A stretch of 47,774 bases of DNA from NCBI RefSeq assembly GCF_000720765.1, contig NZ_JODC01000035.1:1-47774 (forward strand). Reading direction: 5' to 3'. The notes under the pieces were generated by a model. That model ran no database searches, was not told where the DNA came from, and saw only the letters and a list, made by a program, of their open reading frames with translations. Source of the stretch: Streptomyces sp. NRRL S-646 (GTDB lineage Bacteria > Actinomycetota > Actinomycetes > Streptomycetales > Streptomycetaceae). The position numbers and the translations under genes are program-made. This document shows, in pieces, positions 1 to 10,400 of the stretch (position 1 is its first letter; each line of letters opens with the position of its first letter).

Positions 1-1
1 C

Positions 2-1875
<1,874 letters not shown>

Positions 1876-1981
1876 AGCCTCGCAGCGCCCACGCAGAACC
1901 CGGGGTGGGGCGGTTTCCCCTGTCCCACCCGGGGCACGCATCAGTAACACCCCGACCACCCGGGGAAAGGAATGTGACACC

Positions 1982-3370
1982 ATGGCGGAAACTGTCACAC
2001 TTTCCGGCAAGACAAGTCCTGGCCTGCTCGCGTCCCTGGATCCCCTGCTGCGGGAATGGCTGCCGCGGCAGCGCTGGTTCGCGGGCAAGGGGCGGCCGGT
2101 CACCGGGTTCTCGCTGGTCGCTGCCACCGAACTGTTGCCGGCCGACGGCAGGCTGGGCCTGTTCCATCTGCTGGTGCGCGCCCATCAGCCGCTCACGCTC
2201 GGCGCCGAGCCCCACCCCGGCGACTGCTACCAGTTGCTGATAGGCGTGCGCGAGGCGCTGCCGCCCCGGCTCGCGCCCGCGCTGATCGGACACGTGGATC
2301 AGGGCCCGCTCACCGGACGCACGGTGTACGACGCCCTGTACGACTCCCGGCCCGCCGAGGTGCTCCTGGAGGCGCTGCGCACCCAGGCCCGTATCGGCGG
2401 GCTGCGCTTCGAGCGGGAGCCCGGCGAGGAGATCCGCACCGGGCTCGTCCCGCGACTGGTGACCGCCGAGCAGTCGAACTCGTCGGTCGTCTACGGAGAT
2501 ACGTTCATCCTCAAGCTGTTGCGCCGAGTCGTACCCGGCATCAACCCCGACCTGGAGCTGCCGCTGGCGCTCGCCCACGAGAACTGCCCCCGGGTGCCCG
2601 CGCCGACGGCGTGGCTGCGGGCGGAGCTGGCCGGGGAGTCGTACGTACTCGGCGTGCTCCAGCCGTTCCTGCAGGGTGCCACGGACGGCTGGGAGCTGGC
2701 GCTGCGCGAGCTGGCCAAGGGCGAGGACTTCGGCGCGGAGGCGCGGGCACTGGGCCGCGCCACGGCCGAGGTGCACACGGCACTCGCCCGCGCACTGCCG
2801 ACCGTCACCCTGGGCCACACCCAGCTGCAGCTGCTGGCCGACGGCATGATCGAGCGCCTCGAGGTGGCCGCGCAGGCGGTGCCCGCGCTACGGCCGTACG
2901 CCCCCGCCCTGCACACCGCGTTCACGGCGCTCGCCGACCTGGCCGCGGAGGGCCGTACCTGGACCGCGCAGCGCATCCACGGCGACCTGCACCTCGGGCA
3001 GTGCCTGCGCTCACCGGCCGGTCAGTGGTGGCTGATCGACTTCGAGGGCGAGCCGTCCAAGCCGCTGGCCGAACGGCGGATGCCGCAGCCACCGGTGCGG
3101 GACATCGCGGGAATGCTGCGGTCCTTCGACTACGCGGCCCACTCAGCCGTCCCTCAGGCAGAGGGCTGGGCCGAGGCGTGCCGGGCCGCGTACTGTTCCG
3201 GATACGCCGAGGTCAGCGGCCGAGATCCGCGCATGGATCCGGTACTGCTGCGCGCCTACGAAACGGACAAGGCGATCTACGAGGTCGTCTACGAGGCCCG
3301 CCACCGCCCCGACTGGCTGCCCGTGCCGATGGCGGCGATAGAGCGTTACGCCGCATCCGACCCCCACTGA
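1982..3370 (+). CDS. mak: Maltokinase (Pep2/Mak)
   Basis: A 462-residue maltokinase that phosphorylates maltose with ATP to maltose-1-phosphate, the GlgE donor. The N-terminal cap shows the conserved LPRQRWFAGKGRPV stretch (residues 22-35). The C-terminal lobe has the aminoglycoside-phosphotransferase-like catalytic loop IHGDLHLGQCL (about residue 331) and the metal site WLIDFEGEPSKPL. In mycobacteria this enzyme forms a complex with TreS, and some actinobacteria fuse the two; here it is separate, 106 bp after the treS stop. The ATG at 1982 follows a GAAAGGAA ribosome site. The gene looks intact although its upstream partner treS is broken, so substrate would have to come from another TreS copy or from imported maltose. 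Confidence 0.93.
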   Translation: MAETVTLSGKTSPGLLASLDPLLREWLPRQRWFAGKGRPVTGFSLVAATELLPADGRLGLFHLLVRAHQPLTLGAEPHPGDCYQLLIGVREALPPRLAPALIGHVDQGPLTGRTVYDALYDSRPAEVLLEALRTQARIGGLRFEREPGEEIRTGLVPRLVTAEQSNSSVVYGDTFILKLLRRVVPGINPDLELPLALAHENCPRVPAPTAWLRAELAGESYVLGVLQPFLQGATDGWELALRELAKGEDFGAEARALGRATAEVHTALARALPTVTLGHTQLQLLADGMIERLEVAAQAVPALRPYAPALHTAFTALADLAAEGRTWTAQRIHGDLHLGQCLRSPAGQWWLIDFEGEPSKPLAERRMPQPPVRDIAGMLRSFDYAAHSAVPQAEGWAEACRAAYCSGYAEVSGRDPRMDPVLLRAYETDKAIYEVVYEARHRPDWLPVPMAAIERYAASDPH

Positions 3371-3427
3371 CCCACCCCCCTCAGCCCACCCCCGACCGAC
3401 CTCACCTTCGCCGAGGAGGCGCCGCCC

Positions 3428-5974
3428 GTGACCCCCCGCCCCACGCCCAGCGGTTCGGATCCGAAGAAGAAGGCCGCGAAGGCCGCGGAGAAGGCGACCG
3501 AGCCCAAGAAATCGGTGAAGAAGGCGGCGACGAAGACCACCGCCAAGAAGGCAGCCACGAAAAAGGCCGTCGCGGCGAAGACCACGGCGGCCGGGACACC
3601 AGCGAAGAAGAGCCCGGCGAAGAAAAGCACGGCGAAGAAGACAGTCACCAAACAGACAGCAAGCAAGCAGACAGCCACCAAGCAGACAGCGGCCAAGCAG
3701 GCGGCGGTCAAGAAGACAGCGGTCACAAAGACACCCGCCAAAAAGGCCGTCAGGGCTGGGAAGAAGGTCGCCGCACAGGTTCCGGTTGCGTCGCCGGAGG
3801 TGTCCGTCGGTGACCGCGAGCGGCTGCTCGCCGGTACCCACCACGACCCGCACACCGTGCTGGGCGCCCACCCGGTCCCCGGCGGGGTCGCCTTCCGGGT
3901 CTTCAGGCCGTACGCGCTGTCCGTGACCGTCGTCGCCGCGGACCTGCGGGCCGAGCTGCACGACGACGGGGACGGGTTCTTCTCCGCCCTGCTGTCCCTG
4001 ACCGAAGTCCCCGAGTACCGGCTCCTCGTGCGGTACGAGGAGACGGCCCTGGAGACCGAGGACGCGTACCGCTTCCTGCCCACGCTGGGCGAGCTCGACC
4101 TGCACCTGATCGGCGAGGGGCGGCACGAGTATCTGTGGCAGGTGCTCGGCGCGCACCCGATGACGCACCAGGGCGTGCCCGGCACCCGTTTCTCCGTGTG
4201 GGCGCCGAACGCGCGCGGTGTGCACGTGGCCGGCACCTTCAACTTCTGGGACGGCACCGGCCATCCGATGCGCTCGCTCGGCTCCTCCGGTGTCTGGGAG
4301 CTGTTCGCACCGGGGATCGGCGAGGGCGAGCTGTACAAGTTCGAGATCACCCGGCCCGACGGTTCGAAGACCCTGCGCGCGGACCCGCTGGCCCGGCGCA
4401 CGGAGGCCCCGCCGAACACGTCGTCGATCGTCACCGCCTCCCACCACGAGTGGCACGACGCGCAGTGGCTGGAGCAGCGTGCGGAGGTCCCCGCGCACGA
4501 GGCGCCGTTCTCGGTCTACGAGGTCCACCTCCCGTCCTGGCGCCCAGGCCTGACGTACCGTCAACTGGCCGAGCAGCTTCCCGCCTACGTCAAGGACCTC
4601 GGCTTCACCCACGTCGAACTGATGCCGATCGCGGAGCACCCGTTCGGCGGCTCCTGGGGCTACCAGGTCACCGGTTTCTACGCCCCCACGGCCCGCCTGG
4701 GCACCCCCGACGACTTCAAGTACCTGGTCGACACGCTGCACCAGGCGGGCATCGGTGTCCTGATGGACTGGGTGCCGGCGCACTTCCCGCGGGACGACTG
4801 GGCACTGGCGGAATTCGACGGCCGCCCCCTGTACGAACACGAGGACCCGCTCCGCTCCGCGCACCCCGACTGGGGCACGCTGGAGTTCGACTACGGCCGC
4901 CGTGAGGTGCGCAACTTCCTGGTGGCGAACGCCATCTACTGGTGCGAGGAGTTCCACATCGACGGCCTGCGCGTCGACGCGGTCGCCTCCATGCTCTACC
5001 TCGACTACTCGCGCGAGCCCGGACAGTGGGTCCCGAACGAGCACGGCGGCCGGGAGAACCTGGACGCGGTGGCCTTCCTGCAGGAGATGAACGCGACGGT
5101 ATACCGGCGGGTGCCGGGCGTGGTCACGATCGCCGAGGAGTCCACGGCCTGGGACGGCGTGACCCGGGCCACGCACCACCGGGGCCCGGGCGGCTTCGGC
5201 GGGCTGGGCTTCGGCCTCAAATGGAACATGGGCTGGATGCACGACTCCCTCGACTACATCAGCCACGAGCCGATCCACCGCAAGTACCACCACAACGAGA
5301 TGACCTTCTCGATGGTGTACGCGTACAGCGAGAACTACGTGCTGCCCATCTCGCACGACGAGGTGGTCCACGGCAAACGCTCACTGGTGTCAAAGATGCC
5401 GGGCGACTGGTGGCAGCAGCGCGCCAACCTGCGCGCCTATCTGGCCTTCATGTGGGCCCACCCCGGCAAGCAACTCCTCTTCATGGGCCAGGAGTTCGCC
5501 CAGGGCGCGGAGTGGTCGGAGGCGCACGGCCCGGACTGGTGGCTCCTGGACCCCGCGTACGGCGCCGAACCCGACCACCGCGGGGTCCGCGACCTGGTCC
5601 GCGACCTCAACATCGTCTACCGCCACACCCCCGCCCTGTGGCAGCGGGACACCGACCCGTCCGGCTTCCAGTGGATCGTGGGCGACGCGGCCGAGGACAA
5701 CGTCTTCGCGTTCCTGCGCCTCGCTGCCGACGGCACCCCGCTGCTGGCGGTCTCCAACCTCTCGCCCGTCGTCCGCCACGACTACCGGCTGGGGGTTCCC
5801 GACGACGTCCCCGCCTGGCACGAAACCCTCAACACCGACATCGGGAAGTACGGCGGCAGCGACGTGACCAACCCCGACGTCATCAAACCGGAACCCCAGC
5901 CCCACCAGGGCCGCCCGGCCAGCATCAGGCTGACCCTGCCACCCCTGGCAACGGTCTGGCTACGCCCGGCCTGA
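3428..5974 (+). CDS. glgB: 1,4-alpha-glucan branching enzyme with Lys/Ala-rich N-terminal tail
   Basis: An 848-residue GlgB that adds alpha-1,6 branches to GlgE-made glucan. After a GTG start preceded by GAGGAGG (3414-3420), residues about 13-120 form a basic Lys/Ala/Thr repeat tail (units such as [11 protein letters not shown] and [17 protein letters not shown]). Two beta-rich N-terminal modules follow, the second CBM48-like ([20 protein letters not shown]). The GH13 barrel shows [25 protein letters not shown] with nucleophile Asp517, TIAEEST with the acid at Glu570/571, and [11 protein letters not shown]. The C-terminal beta domain ends near the stop. Typical actinobacterial GlgB is about 730-750 residues, so the tail explains the extra length. 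It is histone H1-like in composition; binding to glucan, nucleic acid or polyphosphate is only a guess. Confidence 0.95.
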   Translation: MTPRPTPSGSDPKKKAAKAAEKATEPKKSVKKAATKTTAKKAATKKAVAAKTTAAGTPAKKSPAKKSTAKKTVTKQTASKQTATKQTAAKQAAVKKTAVTKTPAKKAVRAGKKVAAQVPVASPEVSVGDRERLLAGTHHDPHTVLGAHPVPGGVAFRVFRPYALSVTVVAADLRAELHDDGDGFFSALLSLTEVPEYRLLVRYEETALETEDAYRFLPTLGELDLHLIGEGRHEYLWQVLGAHPMTHQGVPGTRFSVWAPNARGVHVAGTFNFWDGTGHPMRSLGSSGVWELFAPGIGEGELYKFEITRPDGSKTLRADPLARRTEAPPNTSSIVTASHHEWHDAQWLEQRAEVPAHEAPFSVYEVHLPSWRPGLTYRQLAEQLPAYVKDLGFTHVELMPIAEHPFGGSWGYQVTGFYAPTARLGTPDDFKYLVDTLHQAGIGVLMDWVPAHFPRDDWALAEFDGRPLYEHEDPLRSAHPDWGTLEFDYGRREVRNFLVANAIYWCEEFHIDGLRVDAVASMLYLDYSREPGQWVPNEHGGRENLDAVAFLQEMNATVYRRVPGVVTIAEESTAWDGVTRATHHRGPGGFGGLGFGLKWNMGWMHDSLDYISHEPIHRKYHHNEMTFSMVYAYSENYVLPISHDEVVHGKRSLVSKMPGDWWQQRANLRAYLAFMWAHPGKQLLFMGQEFAQGAEWSEAHGPDWWLLDPAYGAEPDHRGVRDLVRDLNIVYRHTPALWQRDTDPSGFQWIVGDAAEDNVFAFLRLAADGTPLLAVSNLSPVVRHDYRLGVPDDVPAWHETLNTDIGKYGGSDVTNPDVIKPEPQPHQGRPASIRLTLPPLATVWLRPA

Positions 5975-6004
5975 CTTTCCTCGCCCCCACCGCCCCTTCC
6001 CATT

Positions 6005-6125
6005 CCCGTCCCTGGGGGCTGCGCCCCCAGACCCCCGCTTTCGGCCTGAACGGCCTCGTCCTCAAACGCCGGACGGGCTGAAAAAATCAGCCCCTCCGGC
6101 GTTTGAGGAGCGGGGGTCCGGGGGC
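6005..6125. terminator. Bidirectional terminator built from a dispersed Streptomyces repeat
   Basis: Lies between convergent glgB and the HelD gene. A small GC hairpin (CTGGGGGCTGCGCCCCCAG near 6012-6030) is followed by a long inverted repeat: arm CCTCAAACGCCGGACGGGCTGA at 6060-6081 pairs with 6087-6108 (one or two mismatches) around an A5 loop. A near-identical copy of the left half, reverse oriented, occurs at 47677-47745. This is a familiar high-copy intergenic element in Streptomyces, acting as terminator or carried along with terminators. Confidence 0.75.
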
Positions 6126-6174
6126 CGGCCCCCGGGTCGGGACGGGAAGGGGCGGCGGGGGCGAAAACTGCCGG

Positions 6175-8421
6175 TCACGCAAGCGCCGCGGCCAACGCCT
6201 TCGGCAGCGCCCGACTGTGCAGCACCCCCAACCGCTGCGTGGCCCGGGTCAGCGCCACATACAGATCACTCGTGCCGTACAGCCCCGGCTCAACCACCAG
6301 CACCGAGTCGAACTCCAGCCCCTTCGACTGACGCGGATCCAGCAGCACAACCCCCCGCGTCAGATCAGGCTCACCCCCCGCCACCACCCCGTCCAGCCGA
6401 GCGGCCAGCTTCCCGTGCAGATGCCGCGGCGCGATCACCGCCAACCGCCCCTCCGCAGGCGTCAGCTCCTCCACCGCCTTGGCGACCGCATCGGGCAGAT
6501 CGTCGACCGCACGCACCCAAGGCCGAACGCCAGTGGCCCGCACCGAACTCGGCGGCGAGAAGTCCGGCTGCTCGGCCCGCACCACCGCTGCCGCGACCTC
6601 CATGATCTCTGCCGGCGTGCGGTAGTTGACGCCCAGCCGGGCATGCTCCCAGCGGTCCTCGACATACGGTTCGAGAATCCCGGCCCACGATCCGACCCCC
6701 GCCGGCTCCGCCGTCTGCGCCGGATCCCCGACCAGCGTCATCGACCGCGTCGGGCAGCGCCGCATCAGCAGCCGCCACGCCATCGGCGACAGCTCCTGCG
6801 CCTCGTCGACGATGATGTGCCCGAACGCCCAGGTCCGGTCGGCCGCCGCACGCTCGGCGGCGCTGCGGTGGTCGTCCTCCTCGTGCCGCTCGGCGAACCG
6901 CTCGGCGTCGATGATGTCGTGCGCGGACAGGACCTCGGAGTCCTCCTCGTCCTTGTCCTCGAACTCGTAGGTCCGCGAGGCGTACGAGACGTCAAGCACG
7001 CCCTGCGCATACGCGACCTGCGTCTCCCGCTCCCGCTCGGCAAGGGCCCGCGCCACACGTTCGTCCACGCCGAGCAGTTCCGCGGCCTCGTCCAGCAGCG
7101 GTACGTCCGCCACCGTCCACGCCCGTGTCACCGGACGGCGGATCGCGGCCGCGTCCTCGTCGGGGAGATAGCCGACGGGATCGGCGAGGAAGTCCGCGAC
7201 CAGGCGCTGCGGGGTCAGCCGCGGCCACAACTGGTCGATGGCGGCCCACACTTCGGGGTTCTCGGCGATCTCGTCGCGGATCTGCGTGATGTCGCTCGCA
7301 TCCAGCAGACTCGTACCGTCGAAGGGGTCCGTCCCGACCCGCTCGGCGTACATCTCGGTGAGCGTGTTGAGGATGTGCCCCTCGAAGTGCTCCCGGGCCA
7401 CGTTGTGCGGCAGCCCGGCGGCGCGGGTGCGCTCGCGGGCCATCTTCACCAGGCCGTCGTCGAGCATCAGGATCTCCCGGTCGTGCTCGATCGCGATCAC
7501 CGGGTCGGGCAGCGCCTGCCAGTCGCGTACGGCCTCGGCGAGCACGTCCGCCATGTCGGCGCGGCCCTTCACCGCGGCCGCCGCACGGCTGTCGCCCGCC
7601 GTCGCCTTCACTCCGGGGAACAGCTCCCCGACCGTCGCGAGCAGCACCCCCGTCTCACCGAGCGAGGGCAGCACCTCGCCGATGTAGCCGAGGAAGGCGG
7701 GGTTGGGGCCGACGATGAGGACGGCCCGCTTGGCGAGCAGCTCCCGGTGTTCATAGAGGAGATACGCGGCGCGGTGCAGGGCGACGGCCGTCTTGCCGGT
7801 GCCCGGGCCGCCCTCGACCACCAGCACACCCCGGTGCGGCGCCCGGATGATCTCGTCCTGCTCGGCCTGGATGGTCTGCACGATGTCGTGCATACGGCCG
7901 GTGCGCGCGGCGTCGAGGGCGGCAAGCAGCACCGCGTCACCGGTCGGGTCCTCGTGGCCGGTCCGCTCCCGGTCCCCCAGGTCGAGGATCTCGTCGTGCA
8001 GGGCGGTCACCCGGCGGCCCTCGGTGGTGAGGTGCCGGCGCCGGCGCAGGCCCATCGGGGTGTGGCCGGTGGCCAGGTAGAAGGGGCGGGCGACGTCGGC
8101 ACGCCAGTCGATCAGGACCGGTGTGCGCTCGGCGTCGTCGGTGCGCAGCCCGATGCGGCCGATGTGGTGCCTGGTGCCCGAGGTGAAGTCGATACGGCCG
8201 AAGCAAAGGGAACCGTCGACGGCGTTCAGCGCGGCGAGCAGCCCGGACCGCTCGGCGACCAGGATGTCCCGCTCCAGCCGGGCCTGCATGGGCGTGTTGC
8301 CCTGGCCGAGCGCATCCGTGACGCCCGCCTCGGTGTGGCCGCGCAGGGCGTCCACGCGCGCGTACAGGGCGTCGATGAATTCCTGTTCCCTGCGAATTTC
8401 ATCGCTGTTTGACAATTCCAC
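6175..8421 (-). CDS. HelD/HelR-type RNA polymerase-associated ATPase (UvrD-like)
   Basis: A roughly 748-residue superfamily-1 motor protein of the actinobacterial HelD class, which removes stalled RNA polymerase from DNA and in some species protects it from rifamycins. Visible are an N-terminal coiled region, the split ATPase with Walker A GGPGTGKT (about residues 204-211), Walker B HIIVDEAQELSPM, LVGDPAQTAEP, a Gln/Arg region LGVNYRTPAEI, QSKGLEFDSVLVVEP and VALTRATQRLGVL. The acidic insertion EFEDKDEEDSE fits the polymerase-channel arm. The start is uncertain: GTG at 8421 abuts GGGAG, while TTG at 8415 is better spaced from it. Whether this is the rifamycin-protective HelR subtype cannot be told from sequence alone. 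It is monocistronic behind the terminator at 8502. Confidence 0.85.
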   Translation of the reverse strand: MELSNSDEIRREQEFIDALYARVDALRGHTEAGVTDALGQGNTPMQARLERDILVAERSGLLAALNAVDGSLCFGRIDFTSGTRHHIGRIGLRTDDAERTPVLIDWRADVARPFYLATGHTPMGLRRRRHLTTEGRRVTALHDEILDLGDRERTGHEDPTGDAVLLAALDAARTGRMHDIVQTIQAEQDEIIRAPHRGVLVVEGGPGTGKTAVALHRAAYLLYEHRELLAKRAVLIVGPNPAFLGYIGEVLPSLGETGVLLATVGELFPGVKATAGDSRAAAAVKGRADMADVLAEAVRDWQALPDPVIAIEHDREILMLDDGLVKMARERTRAAGLPHNVAREHFEGHILNTLTEMYAERVGTDPFDGTSLLDASDITQIRDEIAENPEVWAAIDQLWPRLTPQRLVADFLADPVGYLPDEDAAAIRRPVTRAWTVADVPLLDEAAELLGVDERVARALAERERETQVAYAQGVLDVSYASRTYEFEDKDEEDSEVLSAHDIIDAERFAERHEEDDHRSAAERAAADRTWAFGHIIVDEAQELSPMAWRLLMRRCPTRSMTLVGDPAQTAEPAGVGSWAGILEPYVEDRWEHARLGVNYRTPAEIMEVAAAVVRAEQPDFSPPSSVRATGVRPWVRAVDDLPDAVAKAVEELTPAEGRLAVIAPRHLHGKLAARLDGVVAGGEPDLTRGVVLLDPRQSKGLEFDSVLVVEPGLYGTSDLYVALTRATQRLGVLHSRALPKALAAALA

Positions 8422-8501
8422 TCCCGGGCAGATACAATGACGCCAGTGAACTTCTTTGCGACCCAATCCCCTTGAAGTCGCGAATCATTAAACTTACACA
8501 G

Positions 8502-8537
8502 AGAAATCCCCCGAGCGCAATTGCTCGGGGGATTTCT
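8502..8537. terminator. Strong hairpin terminator after trx/merR
   Basis: A perfect 15-bp inverted repeat (arm agaaatcccccgagc at 8502-8516, partner 8523-8537) with a 6-base loop. It begins 28 bp past the thioredoxin stop on the minus strand and insulates the merR-trx unit from the HelD gene downstream. It sits in a locally AT-richer stretch (8440-8540). Confidence 0.8.
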
Positions 8538-8565
8538 TGTGTACTGCGTGAGCTCGGAGTCCGGT

Positions 8566-8880
8566 TCAGAGGACGTCCGCCAGCTCCGCCAGCAGCCGCC
8601 GCTTGGGCCGGGCCCCCACCATCGCCTTGACCGGCTCACCGTCGCGGAAGACCATGAACGTGGGCATCGAGAGGACCTGATAGGCGTTCGTGGTCTCCGG
8701 ATTGCGGTCCACGTTCAGCTGCACCACCTTGAGACGATCGGCCTCCTCGGCGGCGAGGGCGTGCAGGACCGGCCCCATCTGCCGGCACGGCGGGCACCAG
8801 TCCGCCGTGAACTCCACCAGCACCGGCAACTCGGACCCGATCACCTGCGCCGCGAAGTCCTCGTCCGTCACGTCGATCAC
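8566..8880 (-). CDS. trxA: Thioredoxin
   Basis: A 104-residue cytoplasmic thioredoxin with the fold intact: VLVEFTADWCPPCRQMGP carries the redox centre, here WCPPC rather than the usual WCGPC, followed by VVQLNVDRNP and the cis-Pro loop SMPTFMVF. The CPPC centre alters redox potential compared with CGPC in studied thioredoxins. GTG at 8880 was chosen because it follows GGCAGGAACT and overlaps the merR stop (GTGA), so translation is coupled to the regulator. The open frame runs much further upstream, but only as a shadow of merR. Co-expression with a MerR-type sensor suggests a role in disulfide or electrophile stress. Confidence 0.92.
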   Translation of the reverse strand: MIDVTDEDFAAQVIGSELPVLVEFTADWCPPCRQMGPVLHALAAEEADRLKVVQLNVDRNPETTNAYQVLSMPTFMVFRDGEPVKAMVGARPKRRLLAELADVL

Positions 8881-9266
8881 AGTTCCTGCCCTCCCAGTTC
8901 GCACAACGGTGATTCCACGTCGGCCATGGCCGCCAGCCGCACGCCGATCGTCGCCCGCACGGCCTGCAGCTCGCCGATCAGCGCGTCGAGTTCGTCCAGC
9001 TTTCGCCGGTAGACCGCGAGTGAGGCCGGGCAGGAGTCGCCCTCGGGGTGCCCCGCCCGCAGACACTCCACAAACGGCCGCGTCTCCTCCAGGTCGAACC
9101 CGAAGTCCTGCAGCGTCCGGATCTGCCGGAGCAGCTTCAGGTCGCTCTCGTCGTAGGTGCGGTACCCGTTCCCGCCGCGCCGCGCGGGCAGCAGCCCGCG
9201 CGACTCGTAGTACCTGAGCGTCCGCGTCGTGGTCCCGGCCCGTTCGGCCAGCTCGCCGATTCGCAT
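8877..9266 (-). CDS. MerR-family transcriptional regulator
   Basis: A 129-residue MerR protein. The winged helix is MRIGELAERAGTTTRTLRYY then ESRGLLPARRGGNGYRTY, followed by a dimerisation coiled coil (KLDELDALIGELQAVRATIG). Cysteines occur at VECLRAGHPEGDSC (about residues 70-82) and near the C-terminus (SPLCELGG), as would suit a thiol, metal or redox sensor. The start ATG at 9266 gives the canonical MRIGEL N-terminus; an out-of-frame ATG lies 4 bases upstream. It is the first gene of a two-gene unit with thioredoxin. An operator-like dyad lies 16-34 bp upstream. The ligand is unknown. Confidence 0.9.
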   Translation of the reverse strand: MRIGELAERAGTTTRTLRYYESRGLLPARRGGNGYRTYDESDLKLLRQIRTLQDFGFDLEETRPFVECLRAGHPEGDSCPASLAVYRRKLDELDALIGELQAVRATIGVRLAAMADVESPLCELGGQEL

Positions 9267-9281
9267 GCATACGAACGTAAT

Positions 9282-9300
9282 CCTTGACGCCGACGTCAGG
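9282..9300. promoter_or_regulatory. MerR-type operator dyad
   Basis: CCTTGACG and CGTCAGG arms around CCGA form a 19-bp dyad just upstream of merR, overlapping the last codons of the truncated lrp gene. Form and position match operators of SoxR/TipA-type MerR proteins, so autoregulation of merR-trxA is likely. Confidence 0.6.
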
Positions 9301-9690
9301 GCAAGGGCGGCAGCAGCGGCTTCCGCTCGACCGGGGACGTGAGCACGATCGAGGTCGTGGTGCGGCCCAGCACCGAGGTCTGTTCCAGGATCTCCTCCAG
9401 GTGGACCGTGTCCTGGACGGCGACCTTGAGGATCCAGCAGTCCTCGCCGACCACGTGGTGCACCTCGGTGATCTCCGGGCGGGCGGTCAGTTCCAGGGTC
9501 CTGGGGTGCCTCAGGTTGTAGCCGCCGTGCGGGTTGACCCGGACGAACGCCTGGATGCCGTAGCCGAGGCGGGCGGGGGCGACCTGGGCGCCGTACCCGG
9601 TGATCGCACCCGTCGCCTCCAGCCGCCGCACCCGCTCGGTCACCGCGGCCGGGCTCAGCCGGACCCGGCGCCCCGTCGCCCGCGCCCTCG
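9296..9690 (-). pseudogene. Lrp/AsnC-family regulator, N-terminus missing
   Basis: The recognition helix LSPAAVTERVRRLEATGAI and the complete effector (RAM) domain (GYNLRHPRTLEL, VHHVVGEDCWILKVAV) are present, ending at the TGA at 9298-9296. The first half of the helix-turn-helix, about 25-30 residues, is absent. Upstream of the LSPAA helix the frame runs straight into the antisense of the aldo/keto reductase coding sequence at about 9665-9685. No promoter or ribosome site remains. The 5' ends of both divergent genes and their shared promoter region appear to have been deleted together. Confidence 0.8.
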
Positions 9691-10373
9691 CCACCTACGG
9701 CGGTGACACCGCCGACGTACTGGTGGCCACGAAGGGCGGCCGGGGCAGGCCTGCCGACGGCAGCTGGACGGTGAACGGCACCCCGCGCCGTCTCAAGGCC
9801 GCTGCGGAGGCCTCCCTCAAACGGCTGGGCGTCGAGGCGATCGACCTCTACCAGTTGCACAAGCCGGACCCCGGGGTGCCCTTCGAGGAGTCGGTCGGCG
9901 CGCTGCGTGAGCTCCTGGACGAGGGCAAGATCCGGCTGGCCGGCGTCTCCAACACGGACGTGGACCAGATCCGTGCCGCCCACGCGATCCTCGGCGACCG
10001 TCTGGTCTCGGTGCAGAACCAGTACTCGCCCGCCGTACGGGACAGCGAGGCCGAGCTGCGGTTGTGCGCGGAGCTGGGGCTGGCGTTCCTGCCGTGGAGC
10101 CCGCTGGGCGGTGTCTCCCGCAGCTCCCTGGACGGGCCGTCGAGGGTCGGGGGTCAGGTGCGCTTCGGTGCGTTCCACTCAGTGGCGGCCGCGCACCGGG
10201 TCAGCCCTCAACAGGTCTGTCTGGCCTGGCTGTTGGCACGGTCTCCGGTCGTCGTCCCGATTCCGGGGGCGAGCCGTCCGCAGACGATCCGGGACTCCGC
10301 GGCCGCGGCGGACCTGGTGCTCGCCACGGAGGAGCTGGCGCGGTTGGACGAGGAGGTCGCTCCGGCCGGCTGA
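9670..10373 (+). pseudogene. Aldo/keto reductase, N-terminus missing
   Basis: Begins abruptly at VARALATYGGDTADVLVATK, roughly residue 70-75 of a normal family member, and continues to a natural stop (PIPGASRPQTIRDS, LATEELARLDEEV). The catalytic Lys (VATKGG) and His (YQLHKPD) regions remain. The N-terminal strand with the catalytic Asp and Tyr (the DTAxxY segment) is lost, so the product cannot be a working oxidoreductase. An apparent open frame from 9600 is made of antisense lrp sequence. It is head to head with the truncated lrp gene. Confidence 0.82.
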
Positions 10374-10400
10374 GGAGTCCCGCGTCCGGACGTCCGGACG

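Noticed and set aside
3143..5371. Very long open frame on the minus strand opposite glgB and maltokinase
   Set aside because: High-GC codon bias leaves the antisense frame open; the protein has no recognisable domain and glgB on the plus strand is unmistakable.
6175..8421. Naming the HelD-type gene helR with a rifamycin-associated element
   Set aside because: I could not find the expected upstream element with confidence, and the resistance subtype cannot be told from motifs alone.
8881..9270. Thioredoxin extended upstream to 234 residues
   Set aside because: The added part is merR read in another frame; GTG 8880 has a ribosome site and overlaps the merR stop.
9600..9670. Aldo/keto reductase start at ATG 9600
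   Set aside because: Codons 1-23 are antisense of the conserved Lrp recognition helix, not reductase sequence.
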